Source: an uncultured Actinomycetes bacterium (GTDB lineage Bacteria; Actinomycetota; Acidimicrobiia; Acidimicrobiales; Microtrichaceae). Taken from it: 60,288 nucleotides of DNA. A model generated the notes under the pieces. That model saw nothing but the letters and a program-made list of their open reading frames with translations. It searched no databases and was not told the origin of the DNA. The stretch spans positions 1 to 60,288 of the forward strand of contig CAINRS010000163.1 in assembly GCA_903852755.1 (NCBI GenBank), given 5' to 3'. This document shows positions 1-8,418 of this stretch, piece by piece; within the stretch, counting starts at the first letter, position 1; the number at the start of each line of letters is the position of its first letter. The position numbers were made by a program, and so were the translations under genes.

Positions 1-64
1 GCGATCGCGAGGCCGAGCAGCGCCGGGACCGCTCCCCGTCGACGTGCGGCGGCCTCGTCGCCCA
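1..64 (-). CDS. Partial gene, N-terminus of a possible membrane protein
   Basis: A possible gene starts with GTG at 64 and runs leftward off the window edge. About 21 residues are visible: a short acidic and arginine-rich stretch (VGDEAAARRRG) followed by a hydrophobic run (AVPALLGLAIA), as in the start of a membrane or exported protein. It lies 8 bases beyond the stop of the beta-helix lipoprotein on the same strand, so it would be the next gene of that transcript. Too little is present to name a family. Confidence 0.35.
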
Positions 65-72
65 CGGGTGGC

Positions 73-1512
73 TCAGGCCGCCGGCTTGGCCGGGACCTGA
101 ATGGTGGACACGTCGGGCAGGGTCGGCCCCGTGTACCGGGTCGGCGGCGTGGAGGTCGGCTCGGGCATGTTCTCCTGCGGGCCCGGTTCCGGCGTGGTCT
201 TGTAGGCGTCGGCCGGCGGCTTGGGCGGGTTGTCCGACAGCAGTGCCAGCAGGTCGAGCCCGCCGGCGTTCCAGTCGCCCGTCCCGGCGGTGCCGATCGG
301 GCAGGGGGCGAGCGCCTCGAGGTTCTGCGGTGCGGAGGTGGCGAACGTGTTGCCGCTGAAGCAGTTGCCGAGCTTGTCCACGCTCTCGCCGGTGCCGAAC
401 ACGTCGATCGTCGCCACGGCGAGGTCCGCCAGGCCGGAGCCGGACACGACGTTGCCCTGCACCACGTTCTCGAACGGGTTCCAGATCACGGCGCAGGCCG
501 CGAGCAGACCCTCGACCGAGTCGCAGTCCTCGGGCGGGATGGGCGGGACCTCGAGGTCGCGGACCTCGGCGCACGGCGTGTCCCACTCGCTCCGGTCCGG
601 CGCCGTGTCGTTGGCGTCCTCCTCCGGGTAGGGGACCAGGCCGATACCGGTCCGGTCGTGGTCGAACACCAGGTTGCGCTCGATCGTGTTGCGCACACCC
701 CCGGCCGCGAGGATCCCGTTGCCCTGTGCGAGCAGGGACACGTCGATCCCGGGGCCGTCGAGGTAGTTGTTGTCGTGGACGATGTTCCCGACGATCGTCG
801 ACTCACGCTCCGGGTAGCACAGCTCGTAGGCGCCGGAGTTGGGCACGATGCCGGCGCGGTTGTTGCGGAAGGTGGAGTTGACGATGAACAGGTCGCCACC
901 GGAGTTCGTGCCCGAGTACCCGAGGCCGTTGTACTCAGACGTCACGTCAGTGATCAGCGCGTCACAGGGGAAGCACTCGCCGATGTAGAAGCCGGCGTCG
1001 GGGCTGCCCGAACCGAGGCTGTTGTCGAACTGCCCGTGGTACGCGTCGAACGCGTAGATGCCGTAGTCGCCGTTGCGGTAGGCGGTCAGGTAGGACCCGC
1101 GGTAGTAGTCCGATCCGGTCCAGAAGAACCCGTTGGACGTGTAGTTGCGGGCGGTCATGTTCTCCACCACGACGCCGTCGGTCTCGAGCACGCGGATCCC
1201 GTTCTCGAGCGTGAAGCCGCCGTCGAGGATCACGGCGTTGCGGTCCTCGCCGCGGATCGTGATGTAGGGGGTGGTCACGTCGACGGCCTCGGCGTAGGTG
1301 CCCGGTGCGACGAGCACCAGGTCGCCCTCCTTCGCTGCGGTGACCGCCGCCTGGATGGTGGGGAACTCCGACGGGACCTGCAGCGGGTCGAACGCCGGGG
1401 CCCCGCCCTCGGCGCCACCGGACGACGTCGACTCCCCACCACCGCACGCGGCGGCGACCAGCGAGAGCACGGTGATCGTGATGGCGAGCAGTGACGTTCG
1501 TGTGGTCGACAT
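73..1512 (-). CDS. Secreted lipoprotein with right-handed parallel beta-helix
   Basis: A 479-residue exported lipoprotein. It opens with a short basic stretch, a hydrophobic core and the lipobox LVAAAC (Cys about 23), followed by a Gly/Ser-rich linker. The body begins with FPTIQAAVTAAKEGDLVLVAPGTY, the classic entry motif of carbohydrate-binding or sugar-hydrolase (CASH/NosD-type) beta-helices. It continues with repeated N-rich turns (ITIRGEDRNAVILDG, NMTARNYTSNGF, STFRNNRAGIVPNSG, NTIERNLVFDHDRTGIGL), the stacked-coil pattern of pectate-lyase-like folds. The tail is Pro-rich. No catalytic residues can be assigned, so it may bind or process surface polysaccharide. Upstream on the minus strand is a G-rich ribosome-binding site (GGGGGGACC) directly before ATG. 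It lies downstream of a secreted RCC1 gene on the same strand, which suggests a cell-surface role. Confidence 0.85.
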   Translation of the reverse strand: MSTTRTSLLAITITVLSLVAAACGGGESTSSGGAEGGAPAFDPLQVPSEFPTIQAAVTAAKEGDLVLVAPGTYAEAVDVTTPYITIRGEDRNAVILDGGFTLENGIRVLETDGVVVENMTARNYTSNGFFWTGSDYYRGSYLTAYRNGDYGIYAFDAYHGQFDNSLGSGSPDAGFYIGECFPCDALITDVTSEYNGLGYSGTNSGGDLFIVNSTFRNNRAGIVPNSGAYELCYPERESTIVGNIVHDNNYLDGPGIDVSLLAQGNGILAAGGVRNTIERNLVFDHDRTGIGLVPYPEEDANDTAPDRSEWDTPCAEVRDLEVPPIPPEDCDSVEGLLAACAVIWNPFENVVQGNVVSGSGLADLAVATIDVFGTGESVDKLGNCFSGNTFATSAPQNLEALAPCPIGTAGTGDWNAGGLDLLALLSDNPPKPPADAYKTTPEPGPQENMPEPTSTPPTRYTGPTLPDVSTIQVPAKPAA

Positions 1513-1537
1513 GTGGTCCCCCCGGTTCGGCTCCCGA

Positions 1538-1543
1538 ACTGTA
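1538..1543 (-). promoter_or_regulatory. Candidate -10 box for the beta-helix lipoprotein
   Basis: On the minus strand the hexamer reads TACAGT and lies about 26 bases before the ATG. That leaves a short leader that includes the G-rich ribosome-binding site. No clear -35 element is visible. This is inference from spacing only. Confidence 0.3.
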
Positions 1544-1620
1544 GGTGCGATCGGCCTTCGTTGCCCGGTTCGCCCGTTCCGTCCACAGCGGTTCGGCTGT
1601 CCGTCGGCCCGGTGCCGAGG

Positions 1621-3879
1621 TCAGACCACGGTGAGCGGTGTCGGGCTGACCACGGTCCGGTTGGCGCCGAGCTCGCCCTCGGTGTTCGCGCCCCAGCAGC
1701 GGGCCTGACCGGTGGACAGCACTGCACAGGCGTGGGAGAATCCGGCAGCGAGCTGGGACGCGCCCGTCAGGCCGGTGACTGCGACCGGTGTGGTGCTGGT
1801 GGCGGTACCGCCGTTACCGAGTTGGCCGGAGCTGTTGAGTCCCCAGCAACGGGCCTGGCCGCCCGCCACCAAGGTGCACACGGAGTCGCTGAGCGCCCTG
1901 ATCTCGGTGGCTCCGGAGAGCCCGGTGACAGCGAGGGGTGTGGTGCTCCCGGTGGTCGTGCCGTCCCCCAGTTGCCCGAGGGCGTTGTCGCCCCAACACC
2001 GGACCTGACCTCCCGCGACGATCGCGCACGAATGGAAGCTGCCGGTGGAGATCCGGGCGGCGCCGGAGATCCCCGTCACTCCGACCGGGGTCGAGGAGCT
2101 GTCGGTCGTCCCGTTGCCGAGCTGCCCGTTGATGTTGTACCCCCAGCAGCGGGCCTGGCCACCGGTGACGACGGCGCAGGTGTGCGCAGCCCCCCCGCTG
2201 ATCGTCGTCGCACCGGTCAGACCGGTGACGGCGACGGGGACCAAGCTGGAGGTGGTGGTGCCGTTGCCGAGTTCCCCCGATGCGTTGGTGCCCCAGCAGC
2301 GGGCCTGACCACCGCCGACGATCGCACAGGTGTGGAACCCGCCGGCGGTGATCTGGGTCGCCCCGGACAGGCCGGTGACGGCGACTGGTGAGGTCGTGGC
2401 GACCGAGGTGGTCCCGTTGCCGAGCTGTCCGGCGGTGTTCCCGCCCCAGCAGCGGACCTGACCGCCGGTGACGATGGCGCAGGTGTGCAGACGGCCAGCG
2501 GCGATCTGGGTCGCTCCGGAGAGTCCGGTGACGGCGACGGGTGCGGTGCTCCGGTCAGTGGTGCCGTTCCCGAGCTGTCCAGCTCCGTTGCCACCCCAGC
2601 ACCTGACCTGGCCTCCGGCCACGATCGCACACGAGTGGTCTGCACCGGTCGCGTTGGTCGTCGCTCCGGAGAGGCCCGCCACCGGAACGGGGGTGCCACT
2701 GGTGAGCAGGTCGCCGATACCGAGCTGCCCGTCGAAGTTCCTGCCCCAGCACCGGAGTTGACCGACGGACAGGACGGTGCAGGAGTGATCGGATCCGGCA
2801 GTGATCTGGGTGGCGCCGGAGAGGCCCGTCACTCCCACCGGGAGCGGTGTGTTGGTGGTTCCGCCGTTTCCGAGCTGTCCGGACCTGTTCTCGCCCCAGC
2901 ACCTCGCTTGTCCGCCGGCGACGATCGCACAGGTGTGGAACCCGCCGGCGGCGATCTGGGTGGCACCGGAGAGCCCTGCGACGGCGACCGGAGCGGCTGT
3001 GAATCCTCCGGAACCACCGCTGCCGAGTTGCCCATCGAAGTTGTTGCCCCAGCAGCGGGCCTGACCGCCGGCGACGAGGACACACGTGTGGTCGCGAGTC
3101 GCACTGATCTGGGTGGCGCCCGACAGGCCCGTCACTGCGACCGGGACCGGCGAGTCGACGGTGGTGCCGTTGCCGAGCTGTCCGGAGAAGTTGTCACCCC
3201 AGCAGCGGACCTGGCCCCCGCTGAGGAGTGCGCAGGTGTGACTCCCGCCGCCGGTGATCCGGGTGGCACCGGACAGGCCCGTCACTGCGACCGGGACCAG
3301 CGAGTCGACGGTGGTGCCGTTGCCGAGCTGTCCGGAGAGGTTGTCACCCCAGCAGCGGACCTGGCCACCGGTGACGAGTGCACAGGTGTGGAATGCGCCG
3401 GCGGTGATCTGCGTGGCGCCCGACAGGCCCGTCACTGCGACCACGGTCGATGAGCTGGAGGTGCTGCCATTCCCGAGCTGTCCGCCGAAGTTGCTTCCCC
3501 AGCAACGGGCCTGACCGCCCGAGACCAGCGCGCAACTGTGATTCCTACCGGTGGCGATCTGGGTGGCACCTGACAGACCCGTCACCCCGACCCGGGTAGA
3601 GGAGTCCGCCGTGGTGCCGTTCCCCAGTTGCCCGTCGATGTTGTTGCCCCAGCAGCGCGCCTGGCCTCCGGTCACGAGGGCACACGTGTGTGACCCACCC
3701 GCTGCAACCTGGGTTCCTCCAGTGAGGGTCGCCGGCGACGTTGCGGGTTCGACTGAGGCTGCGCCGACGACCTGAGCGGTGACCGCTGCCGCGGCCGGGA
3801 GGGCCGGAGCGATCGAGAGGCCCAGCACGGCGAGTGTGGTGGCCACCACTCCTGCGAGCCAGCATCTGGTCCGTGTCAT
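1621..3879 (-). CDS. Secreted RCC1-repeat protein, 14 blades (two propellers)
   Basis: A 752-residue exported protein. The start chosen is the ATG at 3879, preceded by GGAGG with good spacing. It gives a signal peptide (MTRTRCWLAGVVATTLAVLG... ending AAAA near residue 33), whereas upstream in-frame starts would bury it. After a short linker come exactly 14 RCC1-type repeats of about 50 residues, each with the core H-[TS]-C-...-G-G-Q-[VA]-R-C-W-G-x-N-x-x-G-Q-L-G-N-G. Fourteen equals two seven-bladed propellers. The protein ends in TPLTVV, the strand that would pair with the N-terminal LTGGTQVAAG to close the ring. There is no membrane anchor or sorting signal. Every blade has a Cys pair ten residues apart; blade 13 has lost its His (DSVC). 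Function unknown; RCC1 propellers generally bind proteins or other ligands. Confidence 0.9.
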   Translation of the reverse strand: MTRTRCWLAGVVATTLAVLGLSIAPALPAAAAVTAQVVGAASVEPATSPATLTGGTQVAAGGSHTCALVTGGQARCWGNNIDGQLGNGTTADSSTRVGVTGLSGATQIATGRNHSCALVSGGQARCWGSNFGGQLGNGSTSSSSTVVAVTGLSGATQITAGAFHTCALVTGGQVRCWGDNLSGQLGNGTTVDSLVPVAVTGLSGATRITGGGSHTCALLSGGQVRCWGDNFSGQLGNGTTVDSPVPVAVTGLSGATQISATRDHTCVLVAGGQARCWGNNFDGQLGSGGSGGFTAAPVAVAGLSGATQIAAGGFHTCAIVAGGQARCWGENRSGQLGNGGTTNTPLPVGVTGLSGATQITAGSDHSCTVLSVGQLRCWGRNFDGQLGIGDLLTSGTPVPVAGLSGATTNATGADHSCAIVAGGQVRCWGGNGAGQLGNGTTDRSTAPVAVTGLSGATQIAAGRLHTCAIVTGGQVRCWGGNTAGQLGNGTTSVATTSPVAVTGLSGATQITAGGFHTCAIVGGGQARCWGTNASGELGNGTTTSSLVPVAVTGLTGATTISGGAAHTCAVVTGGQARCWGYNINGQLGNGTTDSSSTPVGVTGISGAARISTGSFHSCAIVAGGQVRCWGDNALGQLGDGTTTGSTTPLAVTGLSGATEIRALSDSVCTLVAGGQARCWGLNSSGQLGNGGTATSTTPVAVTGLTGASQLAAGFSHACAVLSTGQARCWGANTEGELGANRTVVSPTPLTVV
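3131..3362 (-). repeat. Two nearly identical 150-bp blade units
   Basis: Inside the RCC1 gene, 3131-3212 and 3281-3362 differ at only a few positions over about 80 bases and lie exactly 150 bases (50 codons) apart. Other blades of the gene are clearly more diverged. This is the mark of a recent tandem duplication or of gene conversion between blades. Confidence 0.8.
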
Positions 3880-3905
3880 CGCGTCCTCCGGTCGTCCCGT
3901 CCGAG

Positions 3906-3932
3906 TCAGAGAGTTCAGAGAGTTCAGAGAGT
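3906..3932 (-). repeat. Three perfect 9-bp direct repeats in the RCC1 leader
   Basis: The unit TCAGAGAGT (ACTCTCTGA on the transcribed strand) occurs three times in a row, 27-53 bases before the RCC1 ATG. It sits just inside the predicted transcript. It could be a protein-binding site or a slippage-prone leader; nothing in the sequence decides between these. Confidence 0.7.
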
Positions 3933-3959
3933 ATCGTCGGGATTCATCGGGGAGGTCGA
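3930..3959 (-). promoter_or_regulatory. Candidate sigma70-type promoter of the RCC1 gene
   Basis: On the minus strand TCGACC (3954-3959), an 18-base spacer and GATACT (3930-3935) resemble -35 and -10 elements. Transcription would start near 3923 and give a leader with the 9-bp repeats and a GGAGG site. Confidence 0.35.
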
Positions 3960-4006
3960 CGGATCCTCGCATCGTCCTCGGAGTTCGTCGTGATCAACGG
4001 TGGCTG

Positions 4007-4035
4007 CGCTGCGAGACGCTGAACGTCTCGCAGCG
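4007..4035. terminator. Perfect 12-bp hairpin between tRNA-Gly and the RCC1 gene
   Basis: CGCTGCGAGACG (4007-4018), a loop CTGAA and the exact reverse complement CGTCTCGCAGCG (4024-4035). It lies about 90 bases past the 3' end of tRNA-Gly in its direction of transcription and upstream of the RCC1 promoter. No T-tract follows on either strand. It could end tRNA transcription or insulate the RCC1 gene. Confidence 0.55.
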
Positions 4036-4123
4036 GGTCGGATCGGCGCCGGTGGCTGCGCCACTGCAGGCCGAAAGGTCAGGTCCACCCGGCGGCGTCC
4101 CCCCGGGAGGAGGGGGATCCACG

Positions 4124-4198
4124 TGGAGCGGGTGACGGGAATCGAACCCGCATAACCAGCTTGGAAGGCTGGGGCTCTAGCCATTGAGCTACACCCGC
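4124..4198 (-). tRNA. tRNA-Gly (anticodon UCC), CCA encoded
   Basis: The minus strand folds as a full cloverleaf. The acceptor stem GCGGGTG/CACCCGC is followed by discriminator U and an encoded CCA. The D stem is GCTC/GAGC. The anticodon stem CCAGC/GCTGG encloses loop CTTCCAA, giving anticodon TCC. The T arm carries GGTTCGATTCC. All expected elements are present. Confidence 0.96.
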
Positions 4199-4298
4199 GC
4201 ATCGACCACGCTAGCGGGAGCATCCACACCTGCCGAACCGACGGTGCCTAGGTTGATGACGCGCCACGCGCTGCGGCCACTGCACCCGGAGGTTCCAC

Positions 4299-5105
4299 AT
4301 GCTCGCCAAGAAGCTCGGTGCCGAGTTCATCGGCACGTTCCTGTTGGTGCTCGGGGGCTGCGGCTCCGCGATCTTCGCCGCCAAGGCGCTCTCCGGGGCG
4401 CGCAACGAGATCGGCATCGGTGGCGTCACGCTCGACGCGGCCGGGATCGTGAACAGTGGCATCGGGTACCTCGGTGTCAGCTTCGCGTTCGGCCTGACGG
4501 TGGTGTGCGGTGCGTACGCCCTCGGCCACGTGTCGGGCGGCCACTTCAACCCGGCCGTGTCGGTCGGCCTCGCCACGGCCAAGCGGTTCGAGTGGCGGGA
4601 CGTCCCGGCGTACGTGGTGACCCAGTGTGTCGGCGCCATCGCCGCCGTGGCGGTCCTGTGGGCCATCCAGGCTGGGCGTCCCGGCGGCTTCTCGATCGGC
4701 CAGGGGTCGTTCGCCTCCAACGCCTACGGCCAGGAGAACGGACGGATCTTCTACGACCTGCCGGCGGCGTTCATCGCAGAGGTCGTGCTCACCGCCCTGT
4801 TCCTGATCGTCATCCTGGGCGTGACCACCAAGGCGGCGTCCAAGGCACAGGCGGCGCTCGGCATCGGTCTGATGCTGACGCTCATCCACCTGATCAGCAT
4901 CCCGATCACCAACACCAGCGTGAACCCGGCCCGATCGCTCGGCCCGGCCCTGTTCGAGGGTGGCACGGCGCTCGGTCAGCTCTGGTTGTTCATCGTGGCG
5001 CCGCTCGTCGGCGGGGTGATCGGCGCCGTCGCCTGGAAGGCGGCGACCGGCGGCGACGACTTCCAGACCGGCGAGTCCGAGGCCGAAGGGGTCGAACAGG
5101 CCTGA
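4299..5105 (+). CDS. aqpZ: Aquaporin Z-type water channel
   Basis: A 268-residue MIP-family inner-membrane channel that carries water passively. Both half-helix signature motifs are present: HFNPAVS near residue 84 and NPARSLGP near residue 209, each closing one half of the pseudo-twofold fold. Six hydrophobic helices surround them. The first begins KLGAEFIGTFLLVLGGCGSA, the normal aquaporin N-terminus. A short acidic C-terminal tail follows. A GGAGG site 7 bases before the ATG supports this start, and a possible -10 box (TAGGTT, 4249-4254) gives a leader of about 40 bases. The gene stands alone, facing the CPBP protease gene. Selectivity-filter residues would have to be checked by alignment to separate water from glycerol transport. 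Confidence 0.95.
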   Translation: MLAKKLGAEFIGTFLLVLGGCGSAIFAAKALSGARNEIGIGGVTLDAAGIVNSGIGYLGVSFAFGLTVVCGAYALGHVSGGHFNPAVSVGLATAKRFEWRDVPAYVVTQCVGAIAAVAVLWAIQAGRPGGFSIGQGSFASNAYGQENGRIFYDLPAAFIAEVVLTALFLIVILGVTTKAASKAQAALGIGLMLTLIHLISIPITNTSVNPARSLGPALFEGGTALGQLWLFIVAPLVGGVIGAVAWKAATGGDDFQTGESEAEGVEQA

Positions 5106-5121
5106 TCGCCGACCGGCCGGT

Positions 5122-5137
5122 GGGCCCCGCGGGGCCC
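5122..5137. terminator. 16-bp GC palindrome between convergent genes
   Basis: GGGCCCCGCGGGGCCC is its own reverse complement and is flanked by further pairing bases (CCGG/CCGG). It lies in the 39-base gap between aqpZ and the CPBP gene, which converge on it. No T-tract. Likely a bidirectional terminator. Confidence 0.6.
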
Positions 5138-5144
5138 GGCCGCC

Positions 5145-6122
5145 TCAGGCGTCGGTGACCCGGCGGGCGAACGGCCAGGACCGGCGTCGCCGACGCACGG
5201 GTCGGTCCCAGTTCCACGGCCGGTCGGCGGTCGCGCCGGAACTCCGGGCGAGCCCCCAGGCGAGCGTGTAGGCGCCGCCGTTGATGGCGCCGTGGAGCAG
5301 CACGGGGGCCACGACGCTCCCGGATCGGTTCCGCAGCCACGTGAAGAGCAGGCCGGCGGCGGTCGTGCTGGTGACGCTCCCGAGGATCGCCGTGCCACGC
5401 GCCGCGGTGGTGGGGAGCTCCTGCAGCGTCGGGTTGGCCTCGGCGAGCGCCGAGGCGGGCAGCACGTGCCAGAGCCCGAACAACCCGGCGGCCGTCAGGT
5501 CGGCGCGGACCGCCCAGTTGGGTTCACCCGCGAAGCGCCTGCGGAAGAGGGCGGGCAGGACGCCGCGGAACGCCACCTCCTCGGTGAGCGCAGTGCCGAG
5601 CGGGATCTCGACCAGGACGCGCCACACCAGTTCGGACACACCCACCTGGTCGGCGCGGTCGTCCCGGAACGCCCGTCGGGTCCGGGGCACCGCGACGCCG
5701 GTCGCGTACAGCAACCCGACCGCACCGGCGGCGCCGAGCCCCCAGCGGAGCCCGCCGAGCAGGTGTCGCCTGGCGAGCCCGAGTTCCGCTGCGGTGCACC
5801 CGCCGGCGGTGCGCGCCCACCACACGAGACCGGAGGCCACCGCGACGTTCCACGGGACGTACGCCCACCGGGGGAGGACCCGGTTGGTCATGACGTTCGA
5901 GGCGCTCAGCGCCACCACCACCCCTGCGGCCGGCCAGACCTCCGACTCGGCGTGGTCGGGCCGGACCGAGAGGTCGTCCCACCACTCGGGTCCGCCGTGG
6001 TCGTGCGGGGTCCCCCTCGACTCGCTCCACCCGGTTCGACCACCGGGCTGCGCGGCAACCCGGGACGGCCCGGTGCTCCCGTCGCGGGACGTCCCCCCGG
6101 CCCCGTGGTCCTCTGGGTTCAC
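5145..6122 (-). CDS. CPBP-family intramembrane metalloprotease
   Basis: About 325 residues. The GTG at 6122 shares the bases GTGA with the stop of the hydrolase gene upstream, so translation is probably coupled. The region to about residue 65 is polar and poorly conserved in character, so a later start is possible. The membrane domain holds the CPBP (Abi/CAAX protease) motifs: TEEVAFRG near residue 180 (the EExxxR pair and Arg), FGLWH (FxxxH) and a later conserved His in LLHGAIN, which in this family hold the catalytic metal or activate water. About seven hydrophobic segments are visible. Substrate unknown; relatives process prenylated proteins, peptides or bacteriocins, or act in immunity. 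Partnership with the coupled membrane hydrolase is inferred from the overlap. Confidence 0.83.
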   Translation of the reverse strand: MNPEDHGAGGTSRDGSTGPSRVAAQPGGRTGWSESRGTPHDHGGPEWWDDLSVRPDHAESEVWPAAGVVVALSASNVMTNRVLPRWAYVPWNVAVASGLVWWARTAGGCTAAELGLARRHLLGGLRWGLGAAGAVGLLYATGVAVPRTRRAFRDDRADQVGVSELVWRVLVEIPLGTALTEEVAFRGVLPALFRRRFAGEPNWAVRADLTAAGLFGLWHVLPASALAEANPTLQELPTTAARGTAILGSVTSTTAAGLLFTWLRNRSGSVVAPVLLHGAINGGAYTLAWGLARSSGATADRPWNWDRPVRRRRRSWPFARRVTDA

Positions 6123-8311
6123 GCTGGCGCCGACTGCGACTCGCTGCGCTGGGTGCGGTGGCGACCCGAGCTCGTCCAGCGAGCTCCCGAGGTCCGGCCC
6201 GCAGGACCGGTGGTCGGGGTGGATGCGGACCTCGACGGTGTGGCGCCGCCGAGGTCGGCACCGGGAGCGTCGTCGCCGGCCGGCGGCTCGGCCTGGCCCT
6301 TGATCCGCTCGGCCCGTTCCGTCTCGAGCCGCCGCAGCTCGACCTCGACGTTGGCGAGCTGGTCCTCGGTGTACGGGAGTCGGTAGCCCTCGGCGACGAA
6401 CCGGGCGGTGTCGGCCCGGTAGTCGTGTCCGGTCGAGCGGAACTGCCCGGGCTCGTTGCGCATCGCATTCGCAGCGTCGATCAGCGTCTGGAACGCGGTG
6501 ACGACCGGGTACCAACGCTGCGACTCCGGCACCCCCCGGCCGCGGGGCTCACCCAGCCAGTCGGGCGGGGAGTACAGCAGTGTCGGGTCCACGTGGGTGA
6601 TCGGGTCGTTGTCGTGGCTGAGCTGCACCACCCGGAGTCCGTCCCGCTGCTCCGGCGTGAGCTGCTCGAGTTCCTCCCAGCGGTCGAACACCCCGACGGT
6701 GCCCTCGGGGACGAGTGCACCCGGTCGGTCGAGGCCGGCCTTGGACCACTTGGCGAGGTGCGGCATCCCGAACCACAGCGCCCGGTCGATCGAGTAGCGG
6801 TCGAGGCCCTCGATGCCCTCCTTCATGACGACGTCGGAGGACGACCACGCGCCCAGGCTCTCGCCGAACACCAGGACGGTCGGTCGTCGGTCCTCGGGGA
6901 TCCCGAGCAGTCGCTGGTGGACGCCCCAGACGAGGCCCCGGAACTGCCGGCGCCCCTGGCGCACCTTCTGCAGCGACAGGAACGACGGGTAGCGGCCGTA
7001 CTGGATGCACACCGACGCCACGTTCCCGCGTGTGAAGAACTCGGCCGCCTCGATCATGGTGTGGTCCACCCAGCCCGTGCCGGTCGGGGAGATCAGCAGC
7101 AGGTACTCCCGCTCGTAGGCTCCGGTGCGTTCCATCTCCTCGAGCGCGATCTCGGTCCGGCTCGTCGAGTGGATCGGGTGGCTGTTGAACCCGACGAAGA
7201 TCCGGATCGGAGCGACCGCGGGTTCGCCCATGGTCTCGGAGATGAGCTCGGGCTCGAGCGCGTCGAGGACGAACCGTCGTCCCTGCTGTCCGAGCTCCTC
7301 GAACGGGCAGAGGCTGTCGGGCGATCCCGAGACGAGCGGCGAGGTCGGCGGATCGGTGTACCCGGGGTCGACCTTCTCGTTCGCCCGGCCGATCGCGGAC
7401 ACCCCGGCCCAGTAGAGCCCTGCGGTCCCGGCGGCCCAGAGGGCGGCGTTGGTGCTCCGGGCGAGCACGTTCTTGGTGATCCCCGGTCCCAGGTAGCCCT
7501 GGAGTCCGCGACGTGAGAGTCGGTATCCGGCGGCGAGTCCCGTGCCGACCGCAGTCACGGCGGCCGTGTTGGCCGCGGACCGCGGGAGGGTGAGCGGCAG
7601 CTTGTCGAAGTCGTCGGTGAAGAACGAGCGCCGCTCGGCCAGGTAGTGCCGCGACGCCCAGACCGCGGCGCCGAGCGACGTCCCGGTGGTGACCAGCAGC
7701 CGCAGCGCACTGCGCTCGTCGGCGGAGGCCCCGGGCCGGGCCGCACTGAGGACGTCGTAGAGCGCCCCGCCGGCGGCGCCGAGCTCGAGCAGTTCACCGC
7801 CGAGGTGGGCCACCTCGCTCGGCCACGCCGGCCCGTCGCCCCGGGGGACCATCCGCAGGCCGCGACCGGCTCCCACCAGGCCCGCCCGGACGGTGAGTCG
7901 GAGCGGGAGGCTGGACGAGCCACCGGTGAGCGCGTCGGTGAGGCGCTCGACCCGGTGGCTCACGCCGCGTGCTGCGAGCACCGACAGCCCGCTCACGACT
8001 CCCTGGTGGAGCGAGGTCCGCGGCATGAGCGAGGGCTGCATCGACCGGATGAAGTTGGTGGTCTGCAGCGGCGCACCCGGAGAGGAGGTGAGCGGTGACA
8101 GGACCGCCAGGACCGACTCGAGACGCTCGATCCAGCTCGTCCCGGTCGCCAGGTGCTCCAGGTCGACGTCGGCGGTGCCGACGGGCTCGAGCGGGTCGGC
8201 ACCGGGGTCCACTCCCGTCGGGTCGGCACCGACCGGCACGGTCGTGTCGGGACCGATGACGTCCGGGACGAGGGTCGTGCGGCCGGTTCGGCGGGCTCTC
8301 GGGAGGCGCAT
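6119..8311 (-). CDS. Membrane-anchored alpha/beta hydrolase (COG4425 type)
   Basis: 730 residues from the ATG at 8311; an open frame extends further upstream but crosses the divergent promoter region. The N-terminal half has several hydrophobic stretches and matches the membrane part of the alpha/beta-hydrolase_9 family. The C-terminal half is the hydrolase domain: RIFVGFNSHPIHSTSRTEIA, the nucleophile elbow VLVFGESLGAWSS (GxSxG), and late acidic and His residues in SHDNDPITHVDP. The last 60 residues are Ala/Gly/Ser/Arg-rich and probably disordered. A TACGCT box ends 6 bases before the ATG with no ribosome-binding site, so the mRNA is probably leaderless. The CPBP gene is translationally coupled downstream. 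The substrate is unknown; a lipid or ester at the membrane is likely. Confidence 0.85.
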   Translation of the reverse strand: MRLPRARRTGRTTLVPDVIGPDTTVPVGADPTGVDPGADPLEPVGTADVDLEHLATGTSWIERLESVLAVLSPLTSSPGAPLQTTNFIRSMQPSLMPRTSLHQGVVSGLSVLAARGVSHRVERLTDALTGGSSSLPLRLTVRAGLVGAGRGLRMVPRGDGPAWPSEVAHLGGELLELGAAGGALYDVLSAARPGASADERSALRLLVTTGTSLGAAVWASRHYLAERRSFFTDDFDKLPLTLPRSAANTAAVTAVGTGLAAGYRLSRRGLQGYLGPGITKNVLARSTNAALWAAGTAGLYWAGVSAIGRANEKVDPGYTDPPTSPLVSGSPDSLCPFEELGQQGRRFVLDALEPELISETMGEPAVAPIRIFVGFNSHPIHSTSRTEIALEEMERTGAYEREYLLLISPTGTGWVDHTMIEAAEFFTRGNVASVCIQYGRYPSFLSLQKVRQGRRQFRGLVWGVHQRLLGIPEDRRPTVLVFGESLGAWSSSDVVMKEGIEGLDRYSIDRALWFGMPHLAKWSKAGLDRPGALVPEGTVGVFDRWEELEQLTPEQRDGLRVVQLSHDNDPITHVDPTLLYSPPDWLGEPRGRGVPESQRWYPVVTAFQTLIDAANAMRNEPGQFRSTGHDYRADTARFVAEGYRLPYTEDQLANVEVELRRLETERAERIKGQAEPPAGDDAPGADLGGATPSRSASTPTTGPAGRTSGARWTSSGRHRTQRSESQSAPA

Positions 8312-8317
8312 CGGCAC

Positions 8318-8323
8318 AGCGTA
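8318..8323 (-). promoter_or_regulatory. -10 box of a leaderless transcript (hydrolase)
   Basis: On the minus strand TACGCT is followed by 6 bases and then the ATG at 8311. There is no Shine-Dalgarno sequence, so the transcript probably begins at the start codon. Confidence 0.55.
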
Positions 8324-8405
8324 GACCCGGGCCCCGACGGCGCCACCCGACGGATCGGACGTTCGCGCCCCGCCCGGACCCGGCACCGCGGCCGGGGTCG
8401 ATCGG

Positions 8406-8411
8406 TACGAT
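8406..8411 (+). promoter_or_regulatory. -10 box of a leaderless transcript (BrkB-like)
   Basis: TACGAT is followed by 7 bases and then the ATG at 8419, the spacing expected if transcription starts at the A of ATG. No ribosome-binding site is present. Confidence 0.6.
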
Positions 8412-8418
8412 CCGGACG

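Noticed and set aside
4124-4198. Integration site at tRNA-Gly
   Set aside because: No integrase, no duplicated 3' tRNA fragment and no foreign gene lies nearby.
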